This document shows, in pieces, positions 37,176 to 48,119 of a stretch of DNA of 49,930 bases (its first letter is position 1; each line of letters starts with the position of its first letter). The stretch covers positions 1 to 49,930 of the forward strand of contig SVIA01000009.1 of assembly GCA_015055535.1 (NCBI GenBank), given 5' to 3'. The DNA is from Clostridiales bacterium (GTDB lineage Bacteria > Bacillota > Clostridia > Christensenellales > UBA1242). The notes under the pieces are model-generated. The model was not told where the DNA came from and did not search any database. It worked only from the letters and a program-made list of their open reading frames with translations. Both the position numbers and the translations under genes were made by a program.

Positions 37176-38684
37176 TTAATCAATGTTAGAAAAAAATTCA
37201 CTTGTAGCAACAAACGAAAGAGTTGTCATTTGACCATTTCTGGTTAAATTGTAAGTAATATTATCATTTAACCTTATGTTTAATGATAAATCAATTACAT
37301 TGTACATTCTATTAAACGTATAAGTAACATCATTTATAGTAATTGAATTAATTTTATCACCAGTTTTAAAACCCAAATTTTCAGCAATACTGCCTTCGTC
37401 TAGGCTTTCAATCATAACATCTTCATAAATATAAGTGGTTTGAGTTTCATTATCAAATTTTGCAATTGAATTTTCTCCTATTAAACTCATACCTAACATC
37501 ATTCTATTTACTTTTAAATTTGAACTATTATAAATTAAATTTTCTGCAACATTTACTACAATATCTCTAGGAATTGCATATGCTATATTTTCTATATCTT
37601 CAGCAACAATTTTTGCATTAACAATACCTATTAATTCGCCTTTTTCATTAAATAATCCACCACCAGAATTACCAGAGTTTATTGCAGTATCTATTCTCAT
37701 TGTTCTAAAAGTAACTACCGTACTTTCATCTGCACCATACATTTGCATATATTCACTATCTACCGATACAACACCCTCAGTTACAGAAATACCTTGCGCT
37801 TCAGGATTTCCAATTGCTATAGCCGTTTGACCAACAACATAAGAATTTACAATTTTTGTATTATTTTCATTTGTTTTATAACTAGACGCAATATTAACCT
37901 CTTTAGCATTACTTTGCTTTAAAACATTTGAGTTTGTTATTTTTAAAACTGCAATATCATAATTCAAACTTCCACCAATGTATTCGCATTCAATAGCACT
38001 TTTCCCATATGTTACTGTAGGATAACCCTTTTCGTTTAAAATGCTCTCTTTGTTATTATTAACAAGATATTTAACATCTATATTGCTTCCATACAAAAAC
38101 ACATTTATTTTTCCAATATTATTTTCATTTTGGGCGTCTTTATTAAAAACAACATGATAATTTGTAATAATATATGCATTTCCATTTTCAATATCTAAAT
38201 CATAAATTATTCCACTACCCGCACCAATTGCTGTATCTTTAACATCTTTATAACTTGTTACCATACTTCCAAATGGAGTTTCAGTATAAACTGGTTGTTT
38301 CTTTATTATTTCAAACTCAGAATAAACACTAACGCTACTTAGTAATGCTTTATTAATATTTACAGTTTTGTTTGATTCAGTAGTTTCGTAATTTAAGTAT
38401 TCTTTCAAAAATTCAGAGTAAGAATAATTATAGCCTGCTTCTTTTAAAGAATTGTAAATGTCATATATGGTAACTTTATCAGATTCCACAGTAAAATTAG
38501 ATGTAGTACCATTAGAATACGTAATTTTATAAGTATCTAAAGCTCCATTGCTATTAATTTTTTCTAAATTAACAATAGTTTTATCATTAAAAATATTTAC
38601 CACAATAACAGCCAAAAAGCCAACTACAATCATTATAATGGTAATTATTTTATATAGTGACAACTTTTTATTTTCTACTTCCAT
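37176..38684 (-). CDS. HtrA/DegP-like membrane-anchored trypsin-like serine protease with PDZ domain
   Basis: ITNYHVVF (His), YDIAVLKI (Asp), NSGNSGGGLFN (Ser); N-terminal TM; C-terminal PDZ-like region. Confidence 0.9.
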   Translation of the reverse strand: MEVENKKLSLYKIITIIMIVVGFLAVIVVNIFNDKTIVNLEKINSNGALDTYKITYSNGTTSNFTVESDKVTIYDIYNSLKEAGYNYSYSEFLKEYLNYETTESNKTVNINKALLSSVSVYSEFEIIKKQPVYTETPFGSMVTSYKDVKDTAIGAGSGIIYDLDIENGNAYIITNYHVVFNKDAQNENNIGKINVFLYGSNIDVKYLVNNNKESILNEKGYPTVTYGKSAIECEYIGGSLNYDIAVLKITNSNVLKQSNAKEVNIASSYKTNENNTKIVNSYVVGQTAIAIGNPEAQGISVTEGVVSVDSEYMQMYGADESTVVTFRTMRIDTAINSGNSGGGLFNEKGELIGIVNAKIVAEDIENIAYAIPRDIVVNVAENLIYNSSNLKVNRMMLGMSLIGENSIAKFDNETQTTYIYEDVMIESLDEGSIAENLGFKTGDKINSITINDVTYTFNRMYNVIDLSLNIRLNDNITYNLTRNGQMTTLSFVATSEFFSNID

Positions 38685-38699
38685 GTTACCCCCAAAAAA

Positions 38700-38726
38700 A
38701 ATTATCTTAGATAATCTAAGATAATT
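38700..38726 (-). terminator. Terminator downstream of ftsY
   Basis: TTATCTTAGATAATCTAAGATAA with minus-strand T-run. Confidence 0.65.
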
Positions 38727-38787
38727 ATATAATAAAAAACATAAATTTCAAAATAATTGAAAAATATTTTTTAATCAGTATAATATT

Positions 38788-39684
38788 TTATTCAAAAAGA
38801 GCATTTACATAATCTACCGGATTAAATTCTATTAAATCATCAATACCCTCTCCAACGCCAACAAATTTTACAGGTACTTGAAGTGAAGAAATAATTGGAA
38901 TAATAATTCCGCCCTTACTTGTACCATCAAGTTTAGTTAAAATTATTCCATCAATTCCAACAGCTTCATTAAAAAGTTCAACTTGACTAACGGCATTTTG
39001 ACCAGTTGTAGCATCTAATACTAAAAGTTTTTGATAATTACACTCTGCATATTTATTCATAACTATTTTAGAAATTTTCTTTAATTCTTCCATTAAATTT
39101 ACTTTGTTATGAAGTCTTCCAGCTGTATCAATTAATAAAACATCCGCCTTTTTCGCTTTCATGCTTTCAACTGCATCGTATACAACACTAGCTGGATCTG
39201 CTCCTTCTGTGTGTTTTATAATTTTAACTTTACTTCGGTTTGCCCATTCATTTAATTGATCACTCGCTGCTGCTCTAAAAGTATCTCCAGCAGCGAGTAT
39301 TACATCTTTTTTTTGTTTTTTAAAGTAATTTGAAAGTTTACCTATAGTTGTGGTTTTTCCCACTCCATTTACACCAATAATTAAATAAGATAAAGGATAA
39401 ACTGGCTTTGGATCTTCAATAGTTAACTTTTCAACCAAAATTTGTTTAAGCAAGTTTTTTGCTTTTTCACTTTCTTTAATTTTCTCTTTTTTGGCTTTTA
39501 CTTTAAGTTCGTCAATGATATCAGCTGTTGTCATTGCTCCAATATCACTAGAAATTAATATATACTCTAGTTCATCATAAAAATCATCATCAAGTTCACT
39601 TCTTTTAAATAATTCTTTAAACTTACTTGCTATTGCATTTTTAGTTTTTTCAAGTCCCTTTTTTATTTTATCAAAAAATCCCAT
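38788..39684 (-). CDS. ftsY: Signal recognition particle receptor FtsY
   Basis: GVNGVGKTTTIGKL, AAGDTFRAAA, DTAGRLHN, TKLDGTSKGG. Confidence 0.96.
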   Translation of the reverse strand: MGFFDKIKKGLEKTKNAIASKFKELFKRSELDDDFYDELEYILISSDIGAMTTADIIDELKVKAKKEKIKESEKAKNLLKQILVEKLTIEDPKPVYPLSYLIIGVNGVGKTTTIGKLSNYFKKQKKDVILAAGDTFRAAASDQLNEWANRSKVKIIKHTEGADPASVVYDAVESMKAKKADVLLIDTAGRLHNKVNLMEELKKISKIVMNKYAECNYQKLLVLDATTGQNAVSQVELFNEAVGIDGIILTKLDGTSKGGIIIPIISSLQVPVKFVGVGEGIDDLIEFNPVDYVNALFE

Positions 39685-39932
39685 ATCCTTCCCTTTTATT
39701 TTTGAATATTTATTTAATTAATTAAATATTTATTCATTTTTTAAGTTTTTATTTATAAAGTCTATAATTTTTTTAATGTAAATTTTTAATATACAATATA
39801 ATTATATACTAATTAGTTTTCTTTAAAAAACTATATAAGATAAACTTACCTTTATTGCAGTTTGCATACATCAGTTAAAAACCATCTAAGGTAGTTAGAA
39901 CAATTGCCACCAAAACAAGCAGTCTACTACTG

Positions 39933-42900
39933 TTAGTCTAGGTTAACATCACTTAGTTTTACACTTACTATTTTACTTACACCTTTTTCTTGCATTGTAA
40001 CACCATATAATCTATCAGCAAGCTCCATCGTTGGTTTTCTGTGAGTAATTACAATAAACTGTGTTTCGCTAGAAAATCTGTTTAAATATTTTGCAAATCT
40101 ACCAACGTTAGCATCGTCTAGCGCTGCTTCAATTTCATCTAGCAGACAAAATGGCATTGGTTTTAATTTTAGTATTGCAAATAGTATTGCTATTGCTGTT
40201 AATGCCTTTTCGCCACCAGAAAGTAGTGATAAGTTTTTCAAGCTTTTTCCAGGTGGTTGAGCAATAATATCAACGCCTGCTTCTAAAATATCACAAACTT
40301 TTTCACCGGTATGTTCATCTTCGGTTTCAGGTTTTACTAAAATCAATTCAGCTCTTCCGCCACCAAATAATTCTTTAAATACCTTTTTAAAGTTTTCATT
40401 AATTTTTTCAAACTCAGAAGTAAAACGATTAACCATTTCACTATTAAGTTCTCTAATTACTTTACTAGTATCTTCCTCAGCTTTAGTTAAATCTATTACT
40501 TGTTCGTTAAGTGTTTCATATCTTTCACTTAACGCTATACTTTCTTCAATAGCATTAACGTTAACATAACCAAGCTTATCTATTTCACGTTTGTTTTTGT
40601 TTGCTTCAATTAAACCTTCTTCTAGGTTATAATTATCTATTTTATACTCTAAACTTGATGCATATGTAAGTTCATATTCATCCCAAATACGTTCTTGCAT
40701 ATTCTCTAGTTCAGTATCAATTTTTGTTAAATTTAATTCTTCATTATTTCTTCGATTTTGAAGTTTATTAATTTGATTTGTAAAATTAACTCTATCTTCT
40801 TCAAGTTCTTTTAAGTTTAGTTGTAATTTTTGTTTATATTCATCTAAACTATCAAGTTTATTTTTAACAACTTCTATTTCTTTTAAACAAGCTTTATAAT
40901 TTTCATTTTGTTTAATTGCTTCTAGTTTATTTTCTATATTTTGTTTTTGACTTTTTAACTTGTTTAAGTTTTCTTCTAATTCTGTTAAATAATTTTTTCT
41001 ATCCGCAATTTCACTCTCAATTCTTAATTCTTCTTGATTTAACGCCAAATTTTCGCTATTAAGTGTTGCAATTTCAACTCTAATTGCTGTTATTTTTTCG
41101 TTATAATTATCTCTTTCTGTTTTTAAATTTGAAAATTGTTGTTGAGTTTTACTAATCGCTTCATTTGTGTTTGTTCTGTTTGTATTAATACTAGTAATTA
41201 TTGTTTCAAGTTCTAAAATTTCATTATCCAATTTAATTACATTTGTATTAATAGTTTCTGCACTTTGTTTTAAATTAGAAATTATATTTAAGCTTTCTTC
41301 GTTAGCCCTTTTAATGTTTGTTAATTTTTCAGTTTCAGTGGCAATTTCAAGTTCTAAATTATGAATTTTTACATTAGTTTCTTTAATATTTTCTTGAATA
41401 TTTTCACAAGTAGAATTTAAATTATTTTTTAAAACTAAATTTTCATCTAATTCCTTATTTAATTTAACTAAATGTTGTTCAATTTCTTCTATTTCTCTGC
41501 TTCTACCAATTAAATTAGAAACGCTGTTTTTCTTACTACCACCACTAATTGAACCTGCTGGGTTTATAATATCCCCGTCTAGCGTCACAATTTTAAACGA
41601 ATAATTACATTCTTTAGCAAGACTAATAGCTAAAGGTAAATCATTAACAATAACTGTGCTACCAAGTAAGCTATCAAAAACATTTGATAAATTTTTATCA
41701 AATTTAATTAGTTCACTAGCTACACCATAACAACCGCTTAGTTTTAGTTTTGGTAAAAATCTATCGTCTATTCTACGAACTTTTACGCTTGTTAATGGTA
41801 AAAATGTTGCTCTACCTAAACTATTTTGTTTTAAATAATCTACTAAACTATTAGCATTTTGTTCATTTTCAGTAACAATATTTTGAATAGCACCCCCAAG
41901 TGCCATTTCAATTGCTGTTTCAAACTTTTGAGGAACTTCCATTAAGTTTGCCACAACACCAACAAATTTTTCTTTTAATTTACTATTATTTTCACTATGT
42001 TTAATTAAATTTTTAACAGTATTATTAAAACCTTCTAAGTCTTTCTGCATTTCAGAAATAACTTTCTTTCTACTATCTAGTATTGCAATAGAATTTTGAA
42101 GTGAGCCTATTTTTTCTTCAACAGTTCTTAATTTTAAAATATTTTCATTATATTTATTTAAGCTTGAAGTTATACTAGATTTCAAATTATTTTTATCGTT
42201 TGAATATATGTTAATTTTTTCATTTAATTTCGAAATATGAGAAGAATTTTCAATATTTTTAATAGTTTCTTCTTGAATTAAAGCATTTGTTTCATTAAGT
42301 TTAATATTTAATGCATCTTTTTCGGCAGATTTTTTACTTAAATCACTTTTATAATCACTAAGTTTGCTTAAAGCATTAACCATTTCTCTTTGGTTTTCTT
42401 CACTTTTATCTTCACTTTTAGTAAGTTCATCTACTATAGATAAATATTTTTGACGAGCTTTTTCACTTTCTACATTTAATTCATCAATTTTGGCAACATT
42501 TAAAGCTTTTTTATTAGTTTTTTCTTTTAATAAATTTTCAGCATCTATTAAAGCATAGTTTATTCTATTAATTTCATTATTAAGTCTATCTGTTTCAGAT
42601 ATTAATGCAGACATTTTTTCATTTAAAACTGAGGCTTCGCTAGATGATTTTTCTAAGTTTACATTTAATTCAATCATTTTTTGATAAAGTGAATTAATAT
42701 CTTTATCTATATTTTGAATTTTATCAAAATTTTCGTTATATTTTTTAATAACTGCTTCTAAATCTTTATTACGATTATCAAGTTCTTCATCTATGCCTTG
42801 AATTTTAATATTTATATTTTCTTTATTTGTACTAGCATTATCGTATTGATAAATGTAGTTATTAATTTCAGCTTTTTTAAGTGCTTCTTTATATATTAAA

Positions 42901-43544
42901 TATTTTTTAGCATTCTCAGCTTGTTTTGCTAGTGGTGTTAATTGTCTTTCAATTTCTGATAAAATATCTCTAAGCCTACTTAAATTATCTCTAGTTCTTT
43001 CTAACTTTCTACTAGCTTCTACCTTTTTAGCTTTAAATTTACTAATTCCAGCTGCTTCTTCAAATATAACTCTACGATTTTCTGGTTTACTATTAACAAT
43101 TTCATCAACTTTACCTTGTCCAATAATAGAGTATCCATCACGCCCAATTCCGCTATCATGTAAAACATCAATAATATCTTTAAGCCTACAAGGAGTGTTA
43201 TTAATTAAATATTCACTTTCGCCACTACGATAAAGTTTTCTAGTTAACGCCACTTCATTATAATCTATGTTTAAAGTTCTATCACTATTATCTAAAACCA
43301 TTGAAACTTCAGCATAGCTTAAACTTTTACGGTTTTCAGTACCCGCAAAAATAACGTCTTGCATAGAAGATCCACGAAGTAATTTACTACTTTGTTCACC
43401 AAGTACCCAACGGATAGAATCGGCAACGTTACTTTTACCACAGCCATTAGGTCCAACAATTGCTGTAATTCCACCATCAAATTCCACAATGGTTTTATCA
43501 GCAAAGCTTTTAAAACCTGTCATTTCTAATCTTTTAAAATTCAT
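39933..43544 (-). CDS. smc: Chromosome segregation protein SMC
   Basis: GPNGCGKSNVADSIRWVLGEQSSKLLRG, LSGGEKALTAIAILFAI, long coiled coils and hinge. Confidence 0.97.
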   Translation of the reverse strand: MNFKRLEMTGFKSFADKTIVEFDGGITAIVGPNGCGKSNVADSIRWVLGEQSSKLLRGSSMQDVIFAGTENRKSLSYAEVSMVLDNSDRTLNIDYNEVALTRKLYRSGESEYLINNTPCRLKDIIDVLHDSGIGRDGYSIIGQGKVDEIVNSKPENRRVIFEEAAGISKFKAKKVEASRKLERTRDNLSRLRDILSEIERQLTPLAKQAENAKKYLIYKEALKKAEINNYIYQYDNASTNKENINIKIQGIDEELDNRNKDLEAVIKKYNENFDKIQNIDKDINSLYQKMIELNVNLEKSSSEASVLNEKMSALISETDRLNNEINRINYALIDAENLLKEKTNKKALNVAKIDELNVESEKARQKYLSIVDELTKSEDKSEENQREMVNALSKLSDYKSDLSKKSAEKDALNIKLNETNALIQEETIKNIENSSHISKLNEKINIYSNDKNNLKSSITSSLNKYNENILKLRTVEEKIGSLQNSIAILDSRKKVISEMQKDLEGFNNTVKNLIKHSENNSKLKEKFVGVVANLMEVPQKFETAIEMALGGAIQNIVTENEQNANSLVDYLKQNSLGRATFLPLTSVKVRRIDDRFLPKLKLSGCYGVASELIKFDKNLSNVFDSLLGSTVIVNDLPLAISLAKECNYSFKIVTLDGDIINPAGSISGGSKKNSVSNLIGRSREIEEIEQHLVKLNKELDENLVLKNNLNSTCENIQENIKETNVKIHNLELEIATETEKLTNIKRANEESLNIISNLKQSAETINTNVIKLDNEILELETIITSINTNRTNTNEAISKTQQQFSNLKTERDNYNEKITAIRVEIATLNSENLALNQEELRIESEIADRKNYLTELEENLNKLKSQKQNIENKLEAIKQNENYKACLKEIEVVKNKLDSLDEYKQKLQLNLKELEEDRVNFTNQINKLQNRRNNEELNLTKIDTELENMQERIWDEYELTYASSLEYKIDNYNLEEGLIEANKNKREIDKLGYVNVNAIEESIALSERYETLNEQVIDLTKAEEDTSKVIRELNSEMVNRFTSEFEKINENFKKVFKELFGGGRAELILVKPETEDEHTGEKVCDILEAGVDIIAQPPGKSLKNLSLLSGGEKALTAIAILFAILKLKPMPFCLLDEIEAALDDANVGRFAKYLNRFSSETQFIVITHRKPTMELADRLYGVTMQEKGVSKIVSVKLSDVNLD

Positions 43545-43613
43545 TTTTCACCTGTAAGTATAAAATCTAATTAATTATATCATAATTTAATACTTTTTCA
43601 AAACAAATTTTAT

Positions 43614-43634
43614 AAAAAAGGTGCCATTGGCACC
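43614..43634 (-). terminator. Terminator between the 43691-44200 gene and smc
   Basis: Minus-strand GGTGCCAATGGCACCTTTTTT. Confidence 0.75.
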
Positions 43635-43690
43635 AACAAAATTTCTATTTTAAAAATTAAAAAACAATTTGTAAACTATAATTAAAACAT

Positions 43691-44200
43691 TTAATCTTCA
43701 TATTTAAGTTTGCTTATAGTATTTTTAAAATCAGTATAATCATAAAAATTAACTGATTCTTCAAAAGACATATTTAATTCTGACATTTTCTTTAAAATTT
43801 CATTATTCATATAAACATAAGGTGTGTTAAAACTAGTTAATAAAATATCAAGTAAAAAATTAATTTTTCCGCCCAACTTCTTATTTATATTTTTAATTTC
43901 ACTTTTTCTTTCATAAAAACAATTAACTATATCGGCAATAATTTTTTCACAATTAAAACTTTCAAAACTTCCAAAGTCAAAAGAAATGTAACCAAAAATA
44001 TTTTCTCTATTTAATTTTTTCTTTTTAACATTTTCAACAGCTTTATCTTTTATAACAGAATATAAGCTGTTTTTGTTTAAAATCTTTTCAATTTCTTCTT
44101 TATTATGATTTTTTTCAAAATAAAAAGTAACTTTACACTCAATTTTAGGTTTTGGCATACTTTTTAAATCTTCTAAATCTATCCCTTCTTTATTCACCAT
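43691..44200 (-). CDS. Hypothetical protein, possibly DUF4279-like
   Basis: PKIECKVTFYF and TPYVYMNNEILKKMSELNMSFEESVNFYDY resemble the DUF4279 C-terminal pattern (recognised by eye). Confidence 0.4.
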   Translation of the reverse strand: MVNKEGIDLEDLKSMPKPKIECKVTFYFEKNHNKEEIEKILNKNSLYSVIKDKAVENVKKKKLNRENIFGYISFDFGSFESFNCEKIIADIVNCFYERKSEIKNINKKLGGKINFLLDILLTSFNTPYVYMNNEILKKMSELNMSFEESVNFYDYTDFKNTISKLKYED

Positions 44201-44310
44201 AATTTTCTCCTAAAAAATAATAATGAATATTAGCATTTTTGTCAAATTATTTAGTCCCTCTAATAATTTAATGTGAAAAAGCAATTTTCAAAATCAAAAT
44301 AATAAATAAA

Positions 44311-44328
44311 AAGGTGTCTAAGACACCT
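44311..44328 (-). terminator. Terminator overlapping the lepA stop codon
   Basis: Minus-strand GGTGTCTTAGACACCTTTTT. Confidence 0.7.
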
Positions 44329-46123
44329 ATATTTTTAAAATACTTATAAATGCTTCGCTTGGAATTTCTACACTACCAACTTGACGCATTCTTTTTTTAC
44401 CTTCTTTTTGTTTTTCTAAAAGTTTTTTCTTTCTTGTTATATCACCACCATAACATTTACTTAAAACGTCTTTTCTAAGTGCTTTTATTGTTTCTCTTGC
44501 AATAACTTTACTACCAATACTTGCTTGAATAGGAATTTCAAATAATTGTCTTGGAATAATATCTTTTAATTTTTCAGTAATTGCTTTACCGCGTTTATAA
44601 GCACTTGTAGTATGAACAATTATGCTTAATGCATCACAACTTTCGCCGTTTAATAAAATATCAAGTTTAACTAAATTACTCTTTTTATAACCTGTTATTT
44701 CATAATCTAAGCTAGCGTAACCTTTAGTTCGGCTTTTTAAACTATCGAAAAAGTCATAGATTACTTCATTTAATGGTATTTCATAAGTTAATTCCACTCT
44801 TTTTTCATCAATATAATGCAGATTTAATTGAATACCACGTTTTTCATTACATAGTTCCATAATTTGACCAACATATTCTGGTGGAGAATAAACTGTAAGT
44901 TTACAAATAGGTTCTTCTAAAAAATCAATTTCTTGCATTTTAGGAAGATTACTTGGATTTGACACTTCAATTACTTCGCCATTATTTTTATGCACTAAAT
45001 AACTAACACTAGGAGCAGTTGTAACAATATCTAAATTAAACTCTCTTTCTAATCTTTCTGTAATAATTTCCATATGAAGAAGACCTAAAAATCCGCATCT
45101 AAAACCAAAGCCTAAGGCTTTACTGCTTTCTACTTCATAAAATAATGAAGCATCACTAAGTTTTAATTTTTCTAGTGCATCTTTTAATTCTTGGTATTTA
45201 TCGCCTTCTGCCGGAAAAATTCCACAAAATACAACTGGTTGAACTTCTTTATAACCAGGCAACGCTTCATCACAAGGACTATCTACAAGTGTTATAGTAT
45301 CACCAACTTTAGTGTCTGCTACATTTTTAATGCTTGCTGTAACATAACCAACTTCACCAGCTCTTAACACCCCTGTTGAATTCATTTTAGGGCTAAAAAA
45401 TCCAACTTCAACACTATCAAAGTTTTTGTTTGTACTCATCATTTTAATTTTATCGCCAGCATGTAAAACTCCGTCTACAACTCTAATTAAACAAACAGCA
45501 CCTTTATAACTATCATAATAGCTATCAAATATTAAAGCTTTTAAAGGTTTATTTATATCTCCATTAGGACTAGGAAAATAATCTATAACCGCATCTAAAA
45601 CTTGTTTAATATTTGTTCCTTCTTTTGCACTAATTTGTGGAGCCATTTCGCTAGGAAGCCCAATTACTTCTTCGATTTCTTTTTTAGTGTTTTCAATATC
45701 TGCACTTGGTAAATCTATTTTGTTTATAACAGGTATAATTTCCAAGTTATTTTCTAATGCTAAATATAAATTAGCAAGCGTTTGTGCTTCCACTCCTTGA
45801 GATGCATCTACAATTAATATTGCTCCTTCACAAGCTGCTAAACTTCGTGATACTTCATAAGTAAAGTCTACATGACCTGGTGTGTCTATTAAATTTAATT
45901 CATATTTAACACCATCTTTCTCGTAATTCATTTTAGTAGTAGCAAGTTTTATAGTTATGCCTCTTTCTCTCTCTAAATCCATACTATCAAGAAGCTGACT
46001 TTCCATTTCTCTTTTACTAACAGTTCCAGTATATTCTAAAAGTCTATCAGCTAAGGTGCTTTTTCCATGGTCAATATGTGCTACTATACAAAAATTTCTT
46101 ATATTTTTTTGGTAATTATTCAT
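44327..46123 (-). CDS. lepA: Elongation factor 4 (LepA)
   Basis: [39 protein letters not shown]-terminal [25 protein letters not shown]. Confidence 0.97.
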   Translation of the reverse strand: MNNYQKNIRNFCIVAHIDHGKSTLADRLLEYTGTVSKREMESQLLDSMDLERERGITIKLATTKMNYEKDGVKYELNLIDTPGHVDFTYEVSRSLAACEGAILIVDASQGVEAQTLANLYLALENNLEIIPVINKIDLPSADIENTKKEIEEVIGLPSEMAPQISAKEGTNIKQVLDAVIDYFPSPNGDINKPLKALIFDSYYDSYKGAVCLIRVVDGVLHAGDKIKMMSTNKNFDSVEVGFFSPKMNSTGVLRAGEVGYVTASIKNVADTKVGDTITLVDSPCDEALPGYKEVQPVVFCGIFPAEGDKYQELKDALEKLKLSDASLFYEVESSKALGFGFRCGFLGLLHMEIITERLEREFNLDIVTTAPSVSYLVHKNNGEVIEVSNPSNLPKMQEIDFLEEPICKLTVYSPPEYVGQIMELCNEKRGIQLNLHYIDEKRVELTYEIPLNEVIYDFFDSLKSRTKGYASLDYEITGYKKSNLVKLDILLNGESCDALSIIVHTTSAYKRGKAITEKLKDIIPRQLFEIPIQASIGSKVIARETIKALRKDVLSKCYGGDITRKKKLLEKQKEGKKRMRQVGSVEIPSEAFISILKI

Positions 46124-46246
46124 GGCTATATTATATACAATTTAATAAAAAAACGCAATTAAACAAATAATAATTTAAAAATAGTTTTAATTTTAAAATT
46201 GTTTTGATATAATAATTAAACAAACAACATACAAGGAATAAAGAAT

Positions 46247-46969
46247 ATGCAAGAAACTTATAACTTTTTATTAGATAATTATATAGCGCATCGCGGCTTT
46301 CATAATTCAGAAAATCCAGAAAATACAATTGGAGCTTTTAACTTAGCAATAGAAAAAGGTTATGCAATAGAACTAGATGTTCAACTTTTAAAAGATGGAA
46401 CTGTTGTAGTTGTTCACGACAATAAACTTAGTAGACTTTGTGGCGTTGATAAATATATTTCTAACTGCAATTTAGAAGACTTACAAGATTTATATGTTTT
46501 AAACTCAAGTTATCAAATTCCAACACTTAAACAAGTATTAGAGTTTGTTGACGGAAAAGTTCCACTTTTAATTGAAATTAAAAACACTTTAAAAGTTGGA
46601 GACTTAGAAAGTAAAACCTATGAGCTTTTAAAAGATTATACTGGTAATTATGCAGTTCAGAGTTTTAATCCATTTAGTTTGGAGTGGTTTAAAAAGAATG
46701 CACCAAATGTTCTTCGCGGTCAACTATCTAGCTTTTTTAAAGGTGAAGATTTAAGTTTTATTAAAAAGACACTACTAAAAAAATTGAGATTAAATAAAGT
46801 AAGTAATCCTCATTTTATTAGTTATAATGCTGAAAATTTACCTAATAGATATTGTAACAAATGTAAACTTCCAATATTAGCATGGACTATTAGAAGTCAA
46901 GAAGAATATTTAAAAGTAATAAAATTTGTTGATAATATAATTTTTGAAGGCTTTGAACCTAAAATTTAA
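46247..46969 (+). CDS. Glycerophosphodiester phosphodiesterase
   Basis: IAHRGFHNSENPENTIGAF, ELDVQLLKDGTVVVVHD. Confidence 0.93.
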   Translation: MQETYNFLLDNYIAHRGFHNSENPENTIGAFNLAIEKGYAIELDVQLLKDGTVVVVHDNKLSRLCGVDKYISNCNLEDLQDLYVLNSSYQIPTLKQVLEFVDGKVPLLIEIKNTLKVGDLESKTYELLKDYTGNYAVQSFNPFSLEWFKKNAPNVLRGQLSSFFKGEDLSFIKKTLLKKLRLNKVSNPHFISYNAENLPNRYCNKCKLPILAWTIRSQEEYLKVIKFVDNIIFEGFEPKI

Positions 46970-46984
46970 AAAACTTAAAAAAAG

Positions 46985-47108
46985 TGTTGATTTTTAGTTT
47001 TTCTTGTGATAATATATAAAAATGTTAATGATTTTAGCATTTTATTTAAAAAACAATTTAATAACTAATACTTAAAACTTCCTAGCTCAATTTGTTAGGA
47101 AGTTTTTT
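46985..47108 (+). promoter_or_regulatory. Promoter plus short leader plus intrinsic terminator upstream of the ABC operon
   Basis: TTGATT...TGTGATAAT; hairpin AAAACTTCCTA...TAGGAAGTTTTTT at 47074-47108; RBS of the ABC gene follows. Confidence 0.45.
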
Positions 47109-47141
47109 GCTAAAATCTAAAATTTTTAAAGGAGGATTATA

Positions 47142-48119
47142 ATGATAGAGTGTAAAAATCTTTGCAAAAATTTTAAAATTGCAAAAAAAGAAAAAGGCTT
47201 ATTTAATTCTATAAAATCGATTTTCAAACGAAAATATGAAATTAAAAAAGCTTTAGACAATGTTTCGTTTACTATTAATGACGGCGACATTGTTGGTTAT
47301 CTTGGCCCAAACGGTGCTGGAAAAAGCACAACCATTAAAATAATGTGCGGAATTTTAACTCCAACAAGTGGAACTTGCACTATAAATGGAAAGATACCAT
47401 ATAAAGACAGAACTAAATATGTTAAAGATATTGGTGTAGTATTTGGGCAACGCTCTCAACTTTGGTGGGATGTCCCTGTTATTGATAGTTTTCAACTACT
47501 TAAAGATATATTTAAAATTTCAAACGAAAATTATGAAAAACAATTAAAATTACTTACTGAAAAATTAGATTTAAAAGATTTATTACACATTCCATTAAGA
47601 CAATTATCACTTGGACAAAAAATGAGATGTGAACTGGCCGCTTCTCTACTACATAACCCTAAAATTTTATTTTTAGATGAACCCACTATTGGTCTTGACG
47701 CAACTAGCAAATTAAAAGTACGAGAATTCATTAAAGAAATTAACAAAACACTAGGTGTTACTGTTATTTTAACAACTCATGATATGAATGACATTGAAGC
47801 ACTAACTAATAAAATTATAATAATAGGTAAAGGCCAAATTCTATATAATGGTTCATTTGATGAAATTAAACAAAAATACAAAAATAATAAAACCATTGAA
47901 ATTGAATTTGAAGAAGAATATGAAAATTTGAACATTGATAAATTTGAGCATATAAAATCTGAAGGAAAAATTCAAACTTTTAAAACAACTGATGAAAATT
48001 TCCATTTGGCAGATTTTATAACAGAATTAAGTAAAAATTATAAAGTAATAGATGTTCAAGTAAATTCAATATCGCTAGAAGAAATTATTAGTAAAATGTT
48101 TGAGGATTTAGGCGTATGA
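47142..48119 (+). CDS. ABC transporter ATP-binding protein
   Basis: GPNGAGKSTTIK, LSLGQKMRCELAASLLHNPKILFLDEPT. Confidence 0.95.
   Translation: MIECKNLCKNFKIAKKEKGLFNSIKSIFKRKYEIKKALDNVSFTINDGDIVGYLGPNGAGKSTTIKIMCGILTPTSGTCTINGKIPYKDRTKYVKDIGVVFGQRSQLWWDVPVIDSFQLLKDIFKISNENYEKQLKLLTEKLDLKDLLHIPLRQLSLGQKMRCELAASLLHNPKILFLDEPTIGLDATSKLKVREFIKEINKTLGVTVILTTHDMNDIEALTNKIIIIGKGQILYNGSFDEIKQKYKNNKTIEIEFEEEYENLNIDKFEHIKSEGKIQTFKTTDENFHLADFITELSKNYKVIDVQVNSISLEEIISKMFEDLGV

Noticed and set aside
41167-43504. Small ORFs within smc (41167-41364 +, 43319-43504 -)
   Set aside because: Out-of-frame or antisense shadows of SMC.
46131-46328. Minus-strand 65-aa ORF upstream of lepA
   Set aside because: Overlaps the conserved start of the GDPD gene on the other strand; hydrophobic low-complexity translation.
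47531-47746. Minus-strand ORF inside the ABC ATPase gene
   Set aside because: Antisense shadow of Walker B/signature region.
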